Shown here: positions 9,216-22,100 of the stretch, in pieces
Layout of the letters: the number at the start of each line of letters is the position of its first letter
Position numbering within the stretch: position 1 is the first letter of the stretch
NCBI GenBank assembly: GCA_030849805.1
Contig: JASANZ010002270.1
Span: 122,242 to 186,241, forward strand
Direction: 5' to 3'
Source of the DNA: Sergeia podlipaevii
Lineage: Eukaryota > Euglenozoa > Kinetoplastea > Trypanosomatida > Trypanosomatidae
DNA: 64,000 nt
Program-made: the position numbers and the translations under genes
Notes under the pieces: generated by a model
Database searches by the model: none
The model's input: only the letters and a program-made list of their open reading frames with translations
What the model was told of the DNA's origin: nothing

Positions 9216-11003
9216 ATGGCTGAGCGCAACATTGCATCTGGGAGTGCCTACTACCTCCCCTCGCCCATGCTGCTTTCTCAGAATCAGGGCGAAGACCACG
9301 TCAAATTCGTTGTTGTGACCGGTGGTGTATGCAGCTCCCTCGGTAAGGGCATCACTACCAGCGCTATTGGTGCTCTTCTGCGAGCCGCCGGCTACCGCGT
9401 GTGCAGTATTAAGATTGATCCCTACATCAACATTGATGCTGGTCTCATGAGCCCTTTTGAGCACGGCGAGGTGTATGTTCTCGATGATGGCGGCGAGGCT
9501 GATCTTGACCTAGGCAACTATGAGCGCTGGATGTCTGTGCACCTCAAACGTGAACACAACATTACAACTGGGAAAGTGTACCAGAAGCTGCTCAGCAAGG
9601 AGCGCGCTGGGGGCTTCCTCGGCAAGACAGTTCAGATGGTGCCCCACTTCACTAATGAGGTGGTCAACCGCATTTTTGATGTCTGCCAGGAACCCGTCTG
9701 TGAGAGTGGCAAGCGCCCAGAGATCTGCCTAATAGAGCTTGGTGGCACCGTTGGTGATATGGAGTCTCAGGGTTTCGTCGAGGCCCTCCGTCGCCTCCGC
9801 TTTTCCATTCTTCCCCAGGACTTTTGCCTCGTGCACACGACCTATCTCCCTGTTTTCGGTGGAACCCAGAAGACCAAACCTACCCAGCACTCTTGCCGCA
9901 TGCTGCTGTCTCTCGGTCTCACCCCTGACTTCCTCGTGTGCCGCAGCGAGGAGCCCCTTGCCGCAGATGTGCGTGAGAAGCTCAGCGCTCAGTGTGGTGT
10001 TCAGCTGAAGGACATCATCGGCGCGCCTAACGTGGACTGCCTCTACCAAATCCCTATCAAGTTTGCGGATCAGGGCCTTATTGATCGCATTATCCACAAG
10101 CTGCGCCTGAAGTCCAGCGTACCCCCGCTGGATGTCCCTACGTACGATACATTTAAGCGCTTCGACAGCATTCTTCGCGACCCCTCCAACCCTACTGTGC
10201 GCATCGCATTCGTTGGCAAGTACGTCACTGGCGGCAGTGACGCGTACTTCTCCGTTCTTCAGTGCTTCGAGCACTGCCAGATCGCTCTGCATATCAACCT
10301 CCACATTCTCTACATGGAGAGCGAAGAGCTGGAGGGCTCCAACGCGGTCGAGGCTCGTGAGGCCCTGAAGGGTTGCGACGGTATTTTTGTTCCTGGTGGC
10401 TTCGGCGTTCGTGGCATCAATGGCAAGATTGCCGCCGTGCAGTTGGCGCGTGAGAACAACATCCCGTATTTTGGTGTGTGCCTCGGTATGCAGGTTGCAC
10501 TGATTGAGTTTGCCCGCAATGTGCTTGGCTGGTCCGACGCCAACAGCGAGGAATTTGATCCCAGCAGCACCCACCAGATGGTGCGTATTATGGATGCTGA
10601 CCGCACTCAGATGGGTGCAAACATGCACCTCGGTGCGCGTGACGTGCACATTGTTGAGAAGGACTCGATCATGAGCACCATCTACTCTCATGTCCCCGTC
10701 GTTCGAGAGCGCCACCGCCATCGCTACGAGGCCAATGGGACATATCTCAACAATCTCTGTGCTGCGGGCCTCAAGATCAGCGGTGTCTCCGATCCCAACA
10801 TGGGAGCTGACGTGCGTGTTGAGGCCATTGAGAATCCTTCTCAGCGCTTCTTCCTTGCTGTCCAGTTCCATCCCGAGTTTGTCAGCACCGCGCTCGACCC
10901 CGCTCCTCCGTATCTCGCCTTCTTTGCCGCGGCCGCCAACAAGACTTACAACTGGCCTACCACGTGTGCTGCGCGTCGTCAGCCCAAGGTCGCTTCCAAG
11001 TAG
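9216..11003 (+). CDS. CTPS: CTP synthase (glutamine-hydrolysing)
   Basis: A 595-residue cytosolic enzyme that makes CTP from UTP, ATP and glutamine, the last step of pyrimidine nucleotide synthesis. The synthetase domain opens with KFVVVTGGVCSSLGKGI, containing the P-loop-like GGVxSxLGKG, followed by KIDPYINIDAG and SPFEHGEVYVLDDGGEADLD. The C-terminal class I glutamine amidotransferase domain has the nucleophile Cys422 in FGVCLGMQ, and His552 and Glu554 in QFHPEF, so the catalytic triad is intact. Length is typical of eukaryotic CTP synthases. Codon use is strongly G/C-ended, as in a well-expressed gene. An in-frame TTG at 9207 lies upstream, but the ATG at 9216 is the normal start. Confidence 0.98.
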   Translation: MAERNIASGSAYYLPSPMLLSQNQGEDHVKFVVVTGGVCSSLGKGITTSAIGALLRAAGYRVCSIKIDPYINIDAGLMSPFEHGEVYVLDDGGEADLDLGNYERWMSVHLKREHNITTGKVYQKLLSKERAGGFLGKTVQMVPHFTNEVVNRIFDVCQEPVCESGKRPEICLIELGGTVGDMESQGFVEALRRLRFSILPQDFCLVHTTYLPVFGGTQKTKPTQHSCRMLLSLGLTPDFLVCRSEEPLAADVREKLSAQCGVQLKDIIGAPNVDCLYQIPIKFADQGLIDRIIHKLRLKSSVPPLDVPTYDTFKRFDSILRDPSNPTVRIAFVGKYVTGGSDAYFSVLQCFEHCQIALHINLHILYMESEELEGSNAVEAREALKGCDGIFVPGGFGVRGINGKIAAVQLARENNIPYFGVCLGMQVALIEFARNVLGWSDANSEEFDPSSTHQMVRIMDADRTQMGANMHLGARDVHIVEKDSIMSTIYSHVPVVRERHRHRYEANGTYLNNLCAAGLKISGVSDPNMGADVRVEAIENPSQRFFLAVQFHPEFVSTALDPAPPYLAFFAAAANKTYNWPTTCAARRQPKVASK

Positions 11004-12755
11004 TGAAGCTAGCGTCCATTACCTAAACTAGACTTTTGGATATTGCGCAATGGCGAAGGCCCGACAACAGAGAAGACCCTAGTGTGTTTTTATGCTTTTT
11101 TTTTTAAAGTTACGCTCCTACATTCGTATCCACAGAGAAAGAGAGATAAAGGGGTGGAGAGCAACATAGACTGCTTTGTAGTTATCTTCTCGCGCGTGCT
11201 TGTCAGTAGACATGAGATCATTTTTTGGTGTTGCTCTGTGTGGGCATCCTATATGTTTCAGGCATTCAACGTTTTTCCTTTTGGGGTTCTCTCTCTTTTT
11301 TTTTTCATTTTTTTTTTCGTGTCCAGTAGGTGGTGCGCAATGCAGTTGGGGAGGAGGGGGGGGGGGGAGGAAGAAACATCTGTGATAGTACGCTTGCTTG
11401 AAATGCTACGCAACGAGGAGGAGGAGGAGGAGGAGGAGGCGAAAATGAATGCAGCGGACTCGTCATGTTTTGTGTTTATGTGCCATTTTTTCCCCCTCTT
11501 TCTTCTTTTTCACTTTTTTCCTTTCTTTCTTTTCTTGTTTCAAACCTCAGCCATGTACGTGTACACACTGCGTTTGACACTGAAAAAAATCAAGAGGTGC
11601 ACCGCAGCAAACTTTTTATTTGCTCTTCTTCTAAATGACAAAGACAATAAAAGCAAAAGTATGCTTTACGTCAGAGAGATATAGGAGTCGATTGGTAATG
11701 CTTGACTAATGGACTTGAGTAAACACGCACACATATATATTGCACGTTGCATGTTTGTATTAAAAGAAGAAATGTATGAGACCCAGACAGTGATTGGTGT
11801 TGTTTAACACCGATGAGAGCAAAGAAAAGAAAAAGTGTGTCTGAAGAAAAAGAAAATAGAGAGAGTAAGTACACCAATTCGCTGGAAAATAAAATGATTA
11901 GCATATCTACAAAGAAAAAAGAATGCAGCCAAATGATGAAGTAGAGTACAAGCAGCATGGGCGGATCAGCAGAAACCATAAATATCTAAATATAATTTTC
12001 TATCTTTCTGAGTTAACTGTTTTTCTTTTTTTCTTTTTGCGTATGTGCCTTTTCGATGTTGATTAATTTTTTTTCCTTTTCTTCCCTTTTTTTTTTCTTT
12101 TGTATGAGTGGGACATCTGAGGAGAAGAAAAAAATAAATCCCCCCGCCTTGCCCTGTGAGTGAGAAATGAAGAAACGTGGTTCGTCGTTTTTTTTTTTTT
12201 TTGCGGTGTGTGTGGTGGGTGGGTGAGTGGGTGGGGGGACTATGGGGACCAGTAACGTGCGTACTTTACATATGAGAATGAACACACGACGGAGGTAAAG
12301 TTTTAACCTTTTGGCGCGTGCAATATATACGTATACAAATATCTAACAGATAAATAATTTATCGCATGCTGTGGTGTTGTTTTTTTTGTTGTTGTTGTTG
12401 TTCTGCTCGTCAGCAGGACTTGCACACAACGCATGGGGTGGAATGCATATAGCTGATATTATCCATTTTTTTTCTTTTCCTTTCTTATTTATGCTTAAAA
12501 CTTGAATACACGCCCACACACGCATTTTCTACTTCTATCTTTCATACGTTCATCTTCATCTATAAAAAGAAAACGAGGGGAGAGAGGGGGGCCTCGCTTT
12601 GTTTTTTATCATTTTAGTGAGAGGGGTCCTGGCACAAAAGCAAAAGTAAGAAAGAAATCAAGTAAGCACGATCACATATATTTTCTGGTATTTTTTTTTT
12701 ATAACTATTTTTTATCTCATCCTAATTCACTTTGTTTTCTTGCAGCTCAAGAACG
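11004..12755. other. Long intergenic/UTR spacer
   Basis: About 1.75 kb without a supported gene. It contains a G10 run near 11357, a GAG/GAGGAG repeat at 11415-11440 and polyT tracts at 11295-11320, 12080-12095 and 12185-12203. A GTT/TTG run lies near 12385 and a long pyrimidine tract leads to the acceptor at 12745. A frame at 11043-11684 is low-complexity and rejected. Confidence 0.65.
12690..12745 (+). promoter_or_regulatory. Predicted spliced-leader acceptor
   Basis: A pyrimidine-rich run ends in TTTTCTTGCAG (AG at 12744-12745), ten bases before the ATG at 12756. It fixes the start of the next gene. Confidence 0.65.
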
Positions 12756-13415
12756 ATGGGAGCGAGGCTACACGAAACCGTCCCTGACGATTACTTTCCC
12801 TCTCTACATGATGAATCCACAAAGTCAGCGAGCACGCAGGGACAGCAGTCTTCCTTACGAACGGATGCAGAGGTTAGCGCTACTCTGTCTCTTTATAGCA
12901 ATTTTTTTACTTGCGTGCGAGAAACACGTGCTGTGACGGCGAGCTGGAGAGCCTACTACGACTTACGATCTACGGTATTAGAGCAACACAGTAGTGAGGG
13001 TTTTCTTCTTCTTGACATTTGGCGTAGTGCGCAGCATGCGGCGTGGTCCACTGTGTTACTTCTGATTGTTTCCCCACTACAGAGTGTTTATTGGACATGG
13101 ACTGGTAGTGGCGCTGAACGCGTCGCGCCTACCCCCCCTTTGGTGCATCTCATGCACTGTGCGGGACAACTGACACGCGATTGTCTCTTAGCAGCCATGG
13201 ATGCCTGCGGTCCTTCCCAGCCCATAAGCCCTGACTCACTTGTCGGAGCACTAGAGCAAAGCGCTGAACTTACTCATCAGGCAGAATTGCTCATGACAGG
13301 CACGTGCGTGTTCCTCTTGCTGTCCTGGTTACTCTTGCGCTATCGCTATCGTAAATACACAATGATAACTGAGAACTTGGAAAGAATGAAAGATGAAGTG
13401 GATCGCTGGGGATGA
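12756..13415 (+). CDS. Two-span membrane protein, function unknown
   Basis: A 219-residue protein not recognised by motif. A soluble N-terminal region (1-95) precedes two hydrophobic segments, about 97-115 (WSTVLLLIVSPLQSVYW) and 178-195 (LLMTGTCVFLLLSWLLL). The second is followed at once by a positive patch (RYRYRK) and a short charged helix ending in ERMKDEVDRWG. The positive patch suggests the short C-terminal tail is cytosolic if the positive-inside rule holds. No signal peptide is clear. The start follows a convincing splice acceptor by ten bases. An upstream in-frame extension to 12732 would cross the acceptor and is excluded. Confidence 0.72.
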   Translation: MGARLHETVPDDYFPSLHDESTKSASTQGQQSSLRTDAEVSATLSLYSNFFTCVRETRAVTASWRAYYDLRSTVLEQHSSEGFLLLDIWRSAQHAAWSTVLLLIVSPLQSVYWTWTGSGAERVAPTPPLVHLMHCAGQLTRDCLLAAMDACGPSQPISPDSLVGALEQSAELTHQAELLMTGTCVFLLLSWLLLRYRYRKYTMITENLERMKDEVDRWG

Positions 13416-13990
13416 CGCCAGTGATGTGCGTATGCAAAGGGTGGATGGATGGATGGATGTGTGTGTGTGTGTGTGTGGAAGAGTTCTTATTTGAGTCATT
13501 TTTTTCTCTGCTTTTGATTTACTCATCGGGCTGTGAGTGTGCGTATGTGTTGTTGTTGTTGTTGTTGTTGTTCTTTTATTATTATCTTGCTCTTCAGCTA
13601 TTGTGTATACGCACTTTCATGTGCTCTCCATAACCTGCCAAGGTAAATCACACTTGTGAAGGCATAAATATGTGTAGTTTTCATAGGTGGTGCTTTACAC
13701 ATTGTTATATGTTCTCTCAACATTAGCGTTGTCACCTATCTTTCAACTGTACTATTTCTTCTGGTTTCTCTTTGCGCTTTGCGTTAAACGTCTATTTTTT
13801 TCCCCCCCCCCCTCTTTTCCTTTATGTATATTGTCTATCAAAAAACTAGATCAAGGTATCATTTTCATTTATTTATTATAGTCATTTATATAGGTTTTTT
13901 TTATCGGGTTTCTTTTTTTTTGTGTGTGTGTGTTTCCATTGTACGATCAAGCAGCAGGCATCAAAAAGATCGTATCTTTAAAAAGAAAAA
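13416..13990. other. Intergenic/UTR spacer
   Basis: Contains GGAT and (GT)n runs at 13440-13477, a (GTT)n run at 13550-13572, a C10 run near 13803 and a second (GT)n at 13921-13933. A possible acceptor AG lies at 13950-13951. No gene is seen. Confidence 0.65.
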
Positions 13991-15253
13991 ATGATTCAGA
14001 ACGAGATTGAACAACTTGCCGAGATGGAGGAAGACGTCAGCCAGCAGCCTCCACAGCCTCAGCAAGAACCGGCGCGGCGACACTCGCAGTCACCACAGTC
14101 TGCGGCGGTCCCCATTACCTCTCGCGGCCCTGATGAAGCTCCAGTTTCCAAAGGAACTGTTCTTACCGAGGAGGAAGCCAAAACAGTGGCAGATACAGGC
14201 GCTGCGGTGGTACCAGGGCGTCCTGTTAGTCAAGTTACGTCGCGTCCTACTTCACGGACCTCGTCGTCGTGTGCGTCGAGTGCGCTCGGTGAGACTAACG
14301 TGGAGCTCATCTACGAGTTTGGCCGCTACTACGGCGAAGTGGATCCGTTGACCGGGCTGCGCTCAGGACACGGCAGGATGGAGTACAGCAGCGGCAACGT
14401 GTACGAGGGTGGGTGGCGCGATGGGGCTGCAGACGGGACAGGTGAGAAGCGCTACGCCAACGGCGATGTATACCGGGGTGGGTGGGTCGCAGGGAAGCGT
14501 GTGGGCCGCGGTGGCTATCTGCATGCCGCAGGACATTATTTTGAGGGTGTTTACGCCGATGACACGGCCAACGGTTATGGCGTGCTCACTACCGTGTCAG
14601 GCGATCGCTACGCAGGTGGGTGGCGCAATGGTAAGAAGGAAGGCAAGGGTCGAGAGACACTACAAGGAGGACAGGTCTTTATCGGTCACTGGCGGAACGG
14701 CAAGAAGCAGGGCCGCGGCAAGCTCTTCGTGCCTGATGCTACACAGTATATATACGGTATCTGGAACGAGGACCGCTTCTTCCGCGAGCTTACAGCAGAG
14801 GAGATGGGGCTGGATGCGGAGGTGGATATTGTTGATCAATTTGGTGTCGCCAAGGGCCGTGCGGAGTTGGAGCAGGAAGCACTAGAATTGGCGCGAAGTG
14901 GGAGATCTGCTACCGCTGCTGGGGAAAGCCTTCAGGGGCAGTCGCTGCCCAACAGCCTCACGCAGCGTCTTATGTCTGGCGTGACGGCGATGGAAGACCG
15001 GCTAGAAGCACTTGGGAGAGCCATTGAGCGTGTGACCGGCGGTGGTGGCGAGGATGCGAGTGCGCAGACGGCGCCATTGCCCAATGAGCCTGCCCCTGGC
15101 GCATCTACAGGAGAAGATGTAGTTGGTACAGTGGTGCCGGACCAACCTGATGAAGAGGAACATGATGACGTGGACGTATTGGCGGTTGCGAATGACGCTC
15201 CAATTTCTGCAGGAGCAGCAGATGAACACCATCATGACACTGCTCCCTCTTGA
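13991..15253 (+). CDS. MORN-repeat protein
   Basis: A 420-residue protein. Residues 1-100 are low-complexity (Pro/Gln/Ser/Thr-rich). Residues about 113-265 form six or seven consecutive MORN units of 23 residues, each with a YxGxW start and a GxG turn (for example YEGGWRDGAADGTGEKRYANG and YAGGWRNGKKEGKG). The remainder is Glu-rich with a short helical stretch (RLMSGVTAMEDRLEALGRAI) and an acidic tail. The N-proximal repeat block resembles radial-spoke-head MORN proteins in arrangement, and trypanosomatids have axonemal MORN proteins, but assignment to the flagellum is inference. It is not a close copy of the MORN gene at 1928-4132: the architecture differs. Confidence 0.85.
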   Translation: MIQNEIEQLAEMEEDVSQQPPQPQQEPARRHSQSPQSAAVPITSRGPDEAPVSKGTVLTEEEAKTVADTGAAVVPGRPVSQVTSRPTSRTSSSCASSALGETNVELIYEFGRYYGEVDPLTGLRSGHGRMEYSSGNVYEGGWRDGAADGTGEKRYANGDVYRGGWVAGKRVGRGGYLHAAGHYFEGVYADDTANGYGVLTTVSGDRYAGGWRNGKKEGKGRETLQGGQVFIGHWRNGKKQGRGKLFVPDATQYIYGIWNEDRFFRELTAEEMGLDAEVDIVDQFGVAKGRAELEQEALELARSGRSATAAGESLQGQSLPNSLTQRLMSGVTAMEDRLEALGRAIERVTGGGGEDASAQTAPLPNEPAPGASTGEDVVGTVVPDQPDEEEHDDVDVLAVANDAPISAGAADEHHHDTAPS

Positions 15254-15702
15254 AGCAAATTTGATTATCTCAGTGAAATATATAGAGATGAGAGTAGACA
15301 GGAGAATCGATCAGGTCGAAAAACACGAGAGATGACTATATTTATATCTAATCTGCATAATGAAAAAAAGCTGATTTAAAGTATTGCCGTTGTTGCTGTT
15401 GTTGCTTCCTAGTATTTTGCTTCTAGTATTGGTAGCAAGTTCATTTTTCTGCTTTGTGTTGGTTTTTATTTATTTATTTATCTTTTCTATCATACTCCAC
15501 TTGTTATAAATTGTTTTACTAAAAAAAGAAATATACACACAGCAACCGCTTTCCAAGAGGAGCTACGTCTTCTTGAGATTCCTCGTTTAAAACATATTCT
15601 TTGTTTTAACAACGGAAGAAGGAAGAAGAAGGCATACATCTGCATTCATTAGTATTAAAAAAAGGTAGTGTTATAGAGCACCTTTTGCGAGCAAACCTAG
15701 TG
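15254..15702. other. Intergenic/UTR spacer
   Basis: AT-rich spacer with (TTTA)n near 15466-15481 and A-rich stretches. The nearest AG to the next ATG is at 15699-15700, but its pyrimidine tract is weak. Confidence 0.6.
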
Positions 15703-17094
15703 ATGTTTTTTTTATTAGCGGCGCTAGTGCGAGTGCTGCTGTGCACCGTTTTGCTCTTGGGCATGTTCAGCATCAAAAAGACTCGCTTTCGTCACGTCCC
15801 CATACGCCGTACTCGCATTTCCCGTCACTACGGGGAGACTACACTCTGGCTAGAGCGGCTCACTAACGCAGTGCTAGACATGGTTCACTGCTCTATGACT
15901 CAGAAGGAGGCAGAAGAAGAGGCAGTAGCAGCAGAGAAGGAGCTCAAAGCAAAAGCATTAGCTTCTGATAAAGCAGCCGCCCCATTGAATCACACTACTA
16001 CCACAACGGCGTATGCGAGACCAACTGACCTTCCTCCACTTAGATCTCCGCATCACACACCAGAGCACAGCAGAACCGGTGTTTCTTCTTGGAGCGGCAC
16101 TTATCCATCTCGGGGTTACAGCGCGGAGGCAGCTGCTGGCGGCTCACAAGAAGAAGAAGATGGGCAAAGGGCAACGCGGCACAAGTATATTGTCACGTTA
16201 GAGGAGCGCATCAATGCCATGCTCGAGGACAGCGGCATTGCCGCCTGGGCTGACTTTCATGTTGACTCGGTGGGCCACACCGCACCGCGTGTCAAGGCAA
16301 TCCATCTCACCAACGGCGCGGTGCCAAGCAATAACATTAGTAGCGGCAGCGGAGCCACTGCTGCGGGCACAGGCGGCGGCACATCGCCTGGTACTACTCC
16401 ATCAACAGTCCCAGGAGGCGGTGGTGTTTCCCCGGGGGGACTGAGCACGAGTGTGCCTTCTGCTGGAGGAGTGGGAAGCACAACTAAGCGCACGGAAACT
16501 GATCGCTACAATGGCGCGACCCGCAGTCCCACATCCACCCCCATCGTTGGCACCTCTACAGCTGCTCCGCAAGAAGCCAGTCTTGCTGCTGCTGGGACTG
16601 CCTCCACACTCGACTTGGAGATTGAGATTGAATACAGCGGTGATGTGGAGTTTTCGCTCAAAGCCGACGTATCCTTTGCGCGTGGGCGACGCCTGCCTGT
16701 TTATGCGCGAGTCAGCAACGTGCGTCTTGTGCGTGTGCACGCACGTGCGCAGGTCGCGTTACAGTTTGACGATGCGACGCTAGAAACGCCGCGGATTCCG
16801 TACCTGCAGTGCATATTATGGCTAGAGTCGGATCCCGTGTTCGACATGGAGCTGAACACCTCTCTGACGCGCTTTAATATCCAGAATTTCTTTCTCATCC
16901 CAAATATCGCAAAATTTTTTCTTCTTCGCTACTTAAGATCAAAAATGAAGCGTAATCGAGGGGAAGGCATCAACGTGCGAGTGCCTTTGCCCGAGGATGT
17001 AGTGGATTGTGGAGAGCAGTGGTGGTGCAACATGGTGAGGGATACCGCTAGCGAGGGCATCTCGCATGCCTCTACACGCTTTAAGATGCTCTAG
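15703..17094 (+). CDS. N-anchored SMP-domain protein (Mmm1/TEX2-like lipid-transfer candidate)
   Basis: A 463-residue protein. Residues 2-22 are a hydrophobic anchor, followed by a strongly basic stretch. Residues 45-62 (GETTLWLERLTNAVLDMV) match the helix that opens SMP domains. Residues about 170-205 (a segment with LEERINAMLEDSGI and FHVDSVGHTAPRVKAI) and about 305-425 (LDLEIEIEYSGDVEFSLKAD, then LPVYARVSNVRLVRVHARAQ and LTRFNIQNFFLIPNIAKFF) match the rest of the fold. These segments are separated by two low-complexity inserts, as in some Mmm1 and TEX2 proteins. SMP domains carry lipids between membranes at contact sites, usually anchored in the ER. The specific contact site is not predictable here. 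Start: an in-frame TTG at 15685 exists, but 15703 is the first ATG. Confidence 0.7.
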   Translation: MFFLLAALVRVLLCTVLLLGMFSIKKTRFRHVPIRRTRISRHYGETTLWLERLTNAVLDMVHCSMTQKEAEEEAVAAEKELKAKALASDKAAAPLNHTTTTTAYARPTDLPPLRSPHHTPEHSRTGVSSWSGTYPSRGYSAEAAAGGSQEEEDGQRATRHKYIVTLEERINAMLEDSGIAAWADFHVDSVGHTAPRVKAIHLTNGAVPSNNISSGSGATAAGTGGGTSPGTTPSTVPGGGGVSPGGLSTSVPSAGGVGSTTKRTETDRYNGATRSPTSTPIVGTSTAAPQEASLAAAGTASTLDLEIEIEYSGDVEFSLKADVSFARGRRLPVYARVSNVRLVRVHARAQVALQFDDATLETPRIPYLQCILWLESDPVFDMELNTSLTRFNIQNFFLIPNIAKFFLLRYLRSKMKRNRGEGINVRVPLPEDVVDCGEQWWCNMVRDTASEGISHASTRFKML

Positions 17095-18672
<1,578 letters not shown>

Positions 18673-19113
18673 CGTTACCTTTTTTTCCTTTCCCCGTCGT
18701 TACAGAAGCTTATCACAATTACTACACTTGTTTATCTATTCAATCATTTTATTTTTATACAACAGAAGAGCCTTTACGTGAGTTATGAAGCGGTGTGTAC
18801 TTATGAATGCTGCTACCCTCCACGCACTTTATTTTGTTTATGTCTTCTTCATTTTTTGTTGATATTTTCATTTTATTTTTTTTTGTTGTTGTTGTTTATG
18901 CAGAACCTACACAACATATATTAAAAGAAAGAGGGAGAGGCTATTCTCTTGAAAACTTTACGTGCGTATGCGCTGCATTTTTTTAAGGGGGTAGCTTTCG
19001 TCTCTTTGATTAGTAAGAAAGACTAGAGGAAAATTTTAAAAAAAAAGTGAAGAATAGTACACACAAACAGAAAAAAGGGGGCACGTTTTTCAAACAAACA
19101 AACAAAATCATCT
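18673..19113. other. Intergenic/UTR spacer
   Basis: A T-rich tract at 18862-18901 ends in a likely acceptor AG at 18902-18903. If that site is used, the 5' UTR carries a tiny uORF of eight codons starting at 18968. No other coding potential is seen. Confidence 0.6.
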
Positions 19114-22100
19114 ATGCGCCCCAGATCCTTCTCGCCCTTGCACGCTAAAGAGGAGGAGTGGTCACAGGAACCCCCTCAGCGGCTGTCCATGTCAGCTGGC
19201 ACACGGAATACGAGCCACCATCGCGCAACGCCCATTTTTCATCCGCACAACATGTACTCCCGTCATGGGGCAAACCTGCACAACAGCGGTGGCGGCGTGG
19301 GGAGTGACCCTGTCACGCCTCTTGGTGCTCCTTCTCCTTACGTGCCGCCGTGTCCGATGGAGCCAGTTCGAGCGCCTCACACATTTGATCATCGTAGGCG
19401 CTACCCTGCTATACCAATAGACTCCTGGGAGTTTAGGAAGCTTGCGCCGGAGGGTTCAGTCTTTCCAAACGCGATGGTGGTTTGGGATGTGGATAGAGAT
19501 GGCGTGGAGGAAGTTGTCATGGGCACAACAGAGGGTTCGGTGTTGGTTGTAAAGCCGGATTGCCGAGCACCTATTTTTACTCACACAGTTTCCGCAACGA
19601 TTTCGGTGGTGCTGTACTCCGAGGCACATAGACGGCTGGTGTTGGTAACTCTTGAAGGGCAATGCGAGGTATTTGAGAACTTTCTGTCCAGTGCTGCAGC
19701 TACTTCTGCTGCTGCTGCTGCTGCTGCTGGCGTTAACGAATGCGACATATCGAGCAGGGCGAGCACAACCGCCTTCGTACCTTCTATGGCGGGCTCTTCT
19801 CCGACCTCAGCACCAGCTGCTCAACATCACCAGCATCACAATCACCTTTCTCGCAAGACCATGGAGCAAGTTACTTCCATGAACTCTTTGTATACTTCGG
19901 GTGACGCGACGAGTATCTCGGCAGCAGCGGGCGGCATTACTGGAACGATGACGGCGCAACCAGATCGGGTGTTTCGCGTTGCGTCCAACTGTATGTGTGG
20001 CGGCCTTTCAACAGAGCGTGACAGTGACCGCCTCTTTCTTGGTTCCCATGATCGACGGCTTTATGTATACTCGCTGAGTACTGGCGCCTGCCTCGTCTCA
20101 CTCTTTGTACATGACCCCATTACCTCTGTGAAGTGCTTCTCTATTCCGTCCACCACCAGCAGCACCACCAGCAGTAGCAGCAGGACTGGAGAGGAGGAGG
20201 GAGAGAAGGAGAAGGAGAAAGGCGGAGAGGGAGTGGGTGCTACTGGTAGGGCTGCGGCCCCTTCTTTGACTCAGAACAAGGCGATATCACAGCAACACGA
20301 GCCGTCACAGCCCCCGCCTATTGCCAGCAGCTGTATTGCAGAGGGAATAAACGATGACAGTGGGGCTGAGGCGGCACACCCACATTTGCATAATGTGCGC
20401 TGTAGCAGCACCCTCACTCCGATGCCAGAGGAGGATCGGTATGTGCCGCTTGTGCTGATTGCCACCCCGCGCACACTGGCCTTGCTTTCTGCATCGTACG
20501 CTGATGTGCTGGCCTGGCGCGCCATGCAAGATTGCGTGCAGCATCCGCTCACGATGACCAACGCGCATGCTCCTCAATTTTTGGGGAGCGTGGACGGAGC
20601 TCCGGCGAGATCAACACGTTCCTTCACACCGGCTGACAAGACGACAGGGCATAAGGAGGCACAGGTGTTCACTACCACCACCACAGTTGGCGTTGTGTCT
20701 TCCTTCACCGCTGCCACTACAAATGTGAGCTCTCTCTCCACCTCTTTGTTGGCTGCTACACAGCCTCAGCAGAGCAATAGTGTAGGAGCAGCTGCAGCAA
20801 CGCCATCACTACTACCATCAAGTGATCACCCTCTGACTGCTGCCGCCGCGGCGGATGACACGGCTGCCACTATACCCACCCCAACACCTGTAGTCACCAC
20901 CACCATGCCGTCTCCGAACACTAAGGGAACTTCCAGCACCAACAACACCACCAGCGCTGCTGCCGCTGCTGCTGGGCAGGGCGATGTGTGTCCTCTTTTT
21001 TTGCTGCGCATCGGCACCAACTCGCTGGAGGTAGTCCCCACACAACAACAAGCAAGCGGTACCTCAGCGCCACATTCTATCGCTACCCCTGGTACAAGTG
21101 ACGTTATTGTCTCTGCACCTACCACGCACCGCAGCGGCGGTGGTGGCGGCAGACGCCCTCGCAGTAACGCCACTGCCACGCGTTCCGATCCCGCTTCACA
21201 GCCTTCTCCATTATCTGGTCAGCAGCCTGTTATGTCACAACCAGAAGGCGACTATGCCAACGCCACCATCATGATTGGCGGAACGCCCATCATCGGCACC
21301 CCTGATGTTCTCCGACTAGCCTCGTCACTTCAGCTAGGGATAGAGAACACATCTATGGATAGTAAGAGCGCCTCGAGTAGCTATTTTGGTGGACGCGATC
21401 GTCTGATTACGGGTGGTCAACGAGAGGATCCGCTCATGGGGGGTCCTGTACAAACAGGGGGCCTCCAGCAACTTTCACAATATTCGCATCAGCAAGGCGG
21501 TGAGGCTTCTCTACAATCGCCACTAGCGCCGGGTGTAACGGAGGGGGATGTGCTGCATCTGCCTGTGTCTATCGATGTGGCTCTTAGTCGCTCTCGAGTC
21601 ATCATCGCTGCGGTGAGTGAAGATGGCTTTGCCTTTGTCCTTAGCATGGCTATGCATGCAAGCGCTAGTACAGCGACAGCTCCTGTAAGCTCTCTCTGTC
21701 GTAGTGAAGCTGCTGTTGAAGTGCCCGCCGCTGAAGCGGTACTACAGCAGCAGCAGCAGCAACAATGTCGCAGCGGAACTGCTGCCGTCTCCACCGCCAA
21801 AGTTCCTCTCAAAGCTCAGCTGCTCATTTCCCGCCCGTCGTCCATGGCAGCAGATTGTTCTACTTTAGGGGTAGCAGGTACTCCCGTCATGGTACTCTAC
21901 AACCGCTGTAAAACCAGTGAGGAGCAGCAGCAACAACGAATGGTGCGGTCTTCTCACTCTATCCGTGTGCCGCCTCCGCTCCACGCCAGCGCACTTGCCG
22001 CTGTGATAACCCCTAGTGGTGCCGGGATGGGGACATCCTCTGGACGTGCAAGCCGCGGCCTTTCTCGGGCGGCTCGCCGCAGGCAGCAGCAGCAGCAGCA

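Noticed and set aside
9729..10871. 380-codon open frame on the minus strand
   Set aside because: It is antisense to CTP synthase, whose strong codon bias opens the opposite frame. No motif is seen, and all real genes are on the + strand.
11043..11684. 213-codon + strand frame after CTP synthase
   Set aside because: Phe/Leu/Glu strings derive from polyT and GAG runs. It has no conserved feature and is more likely UTR.
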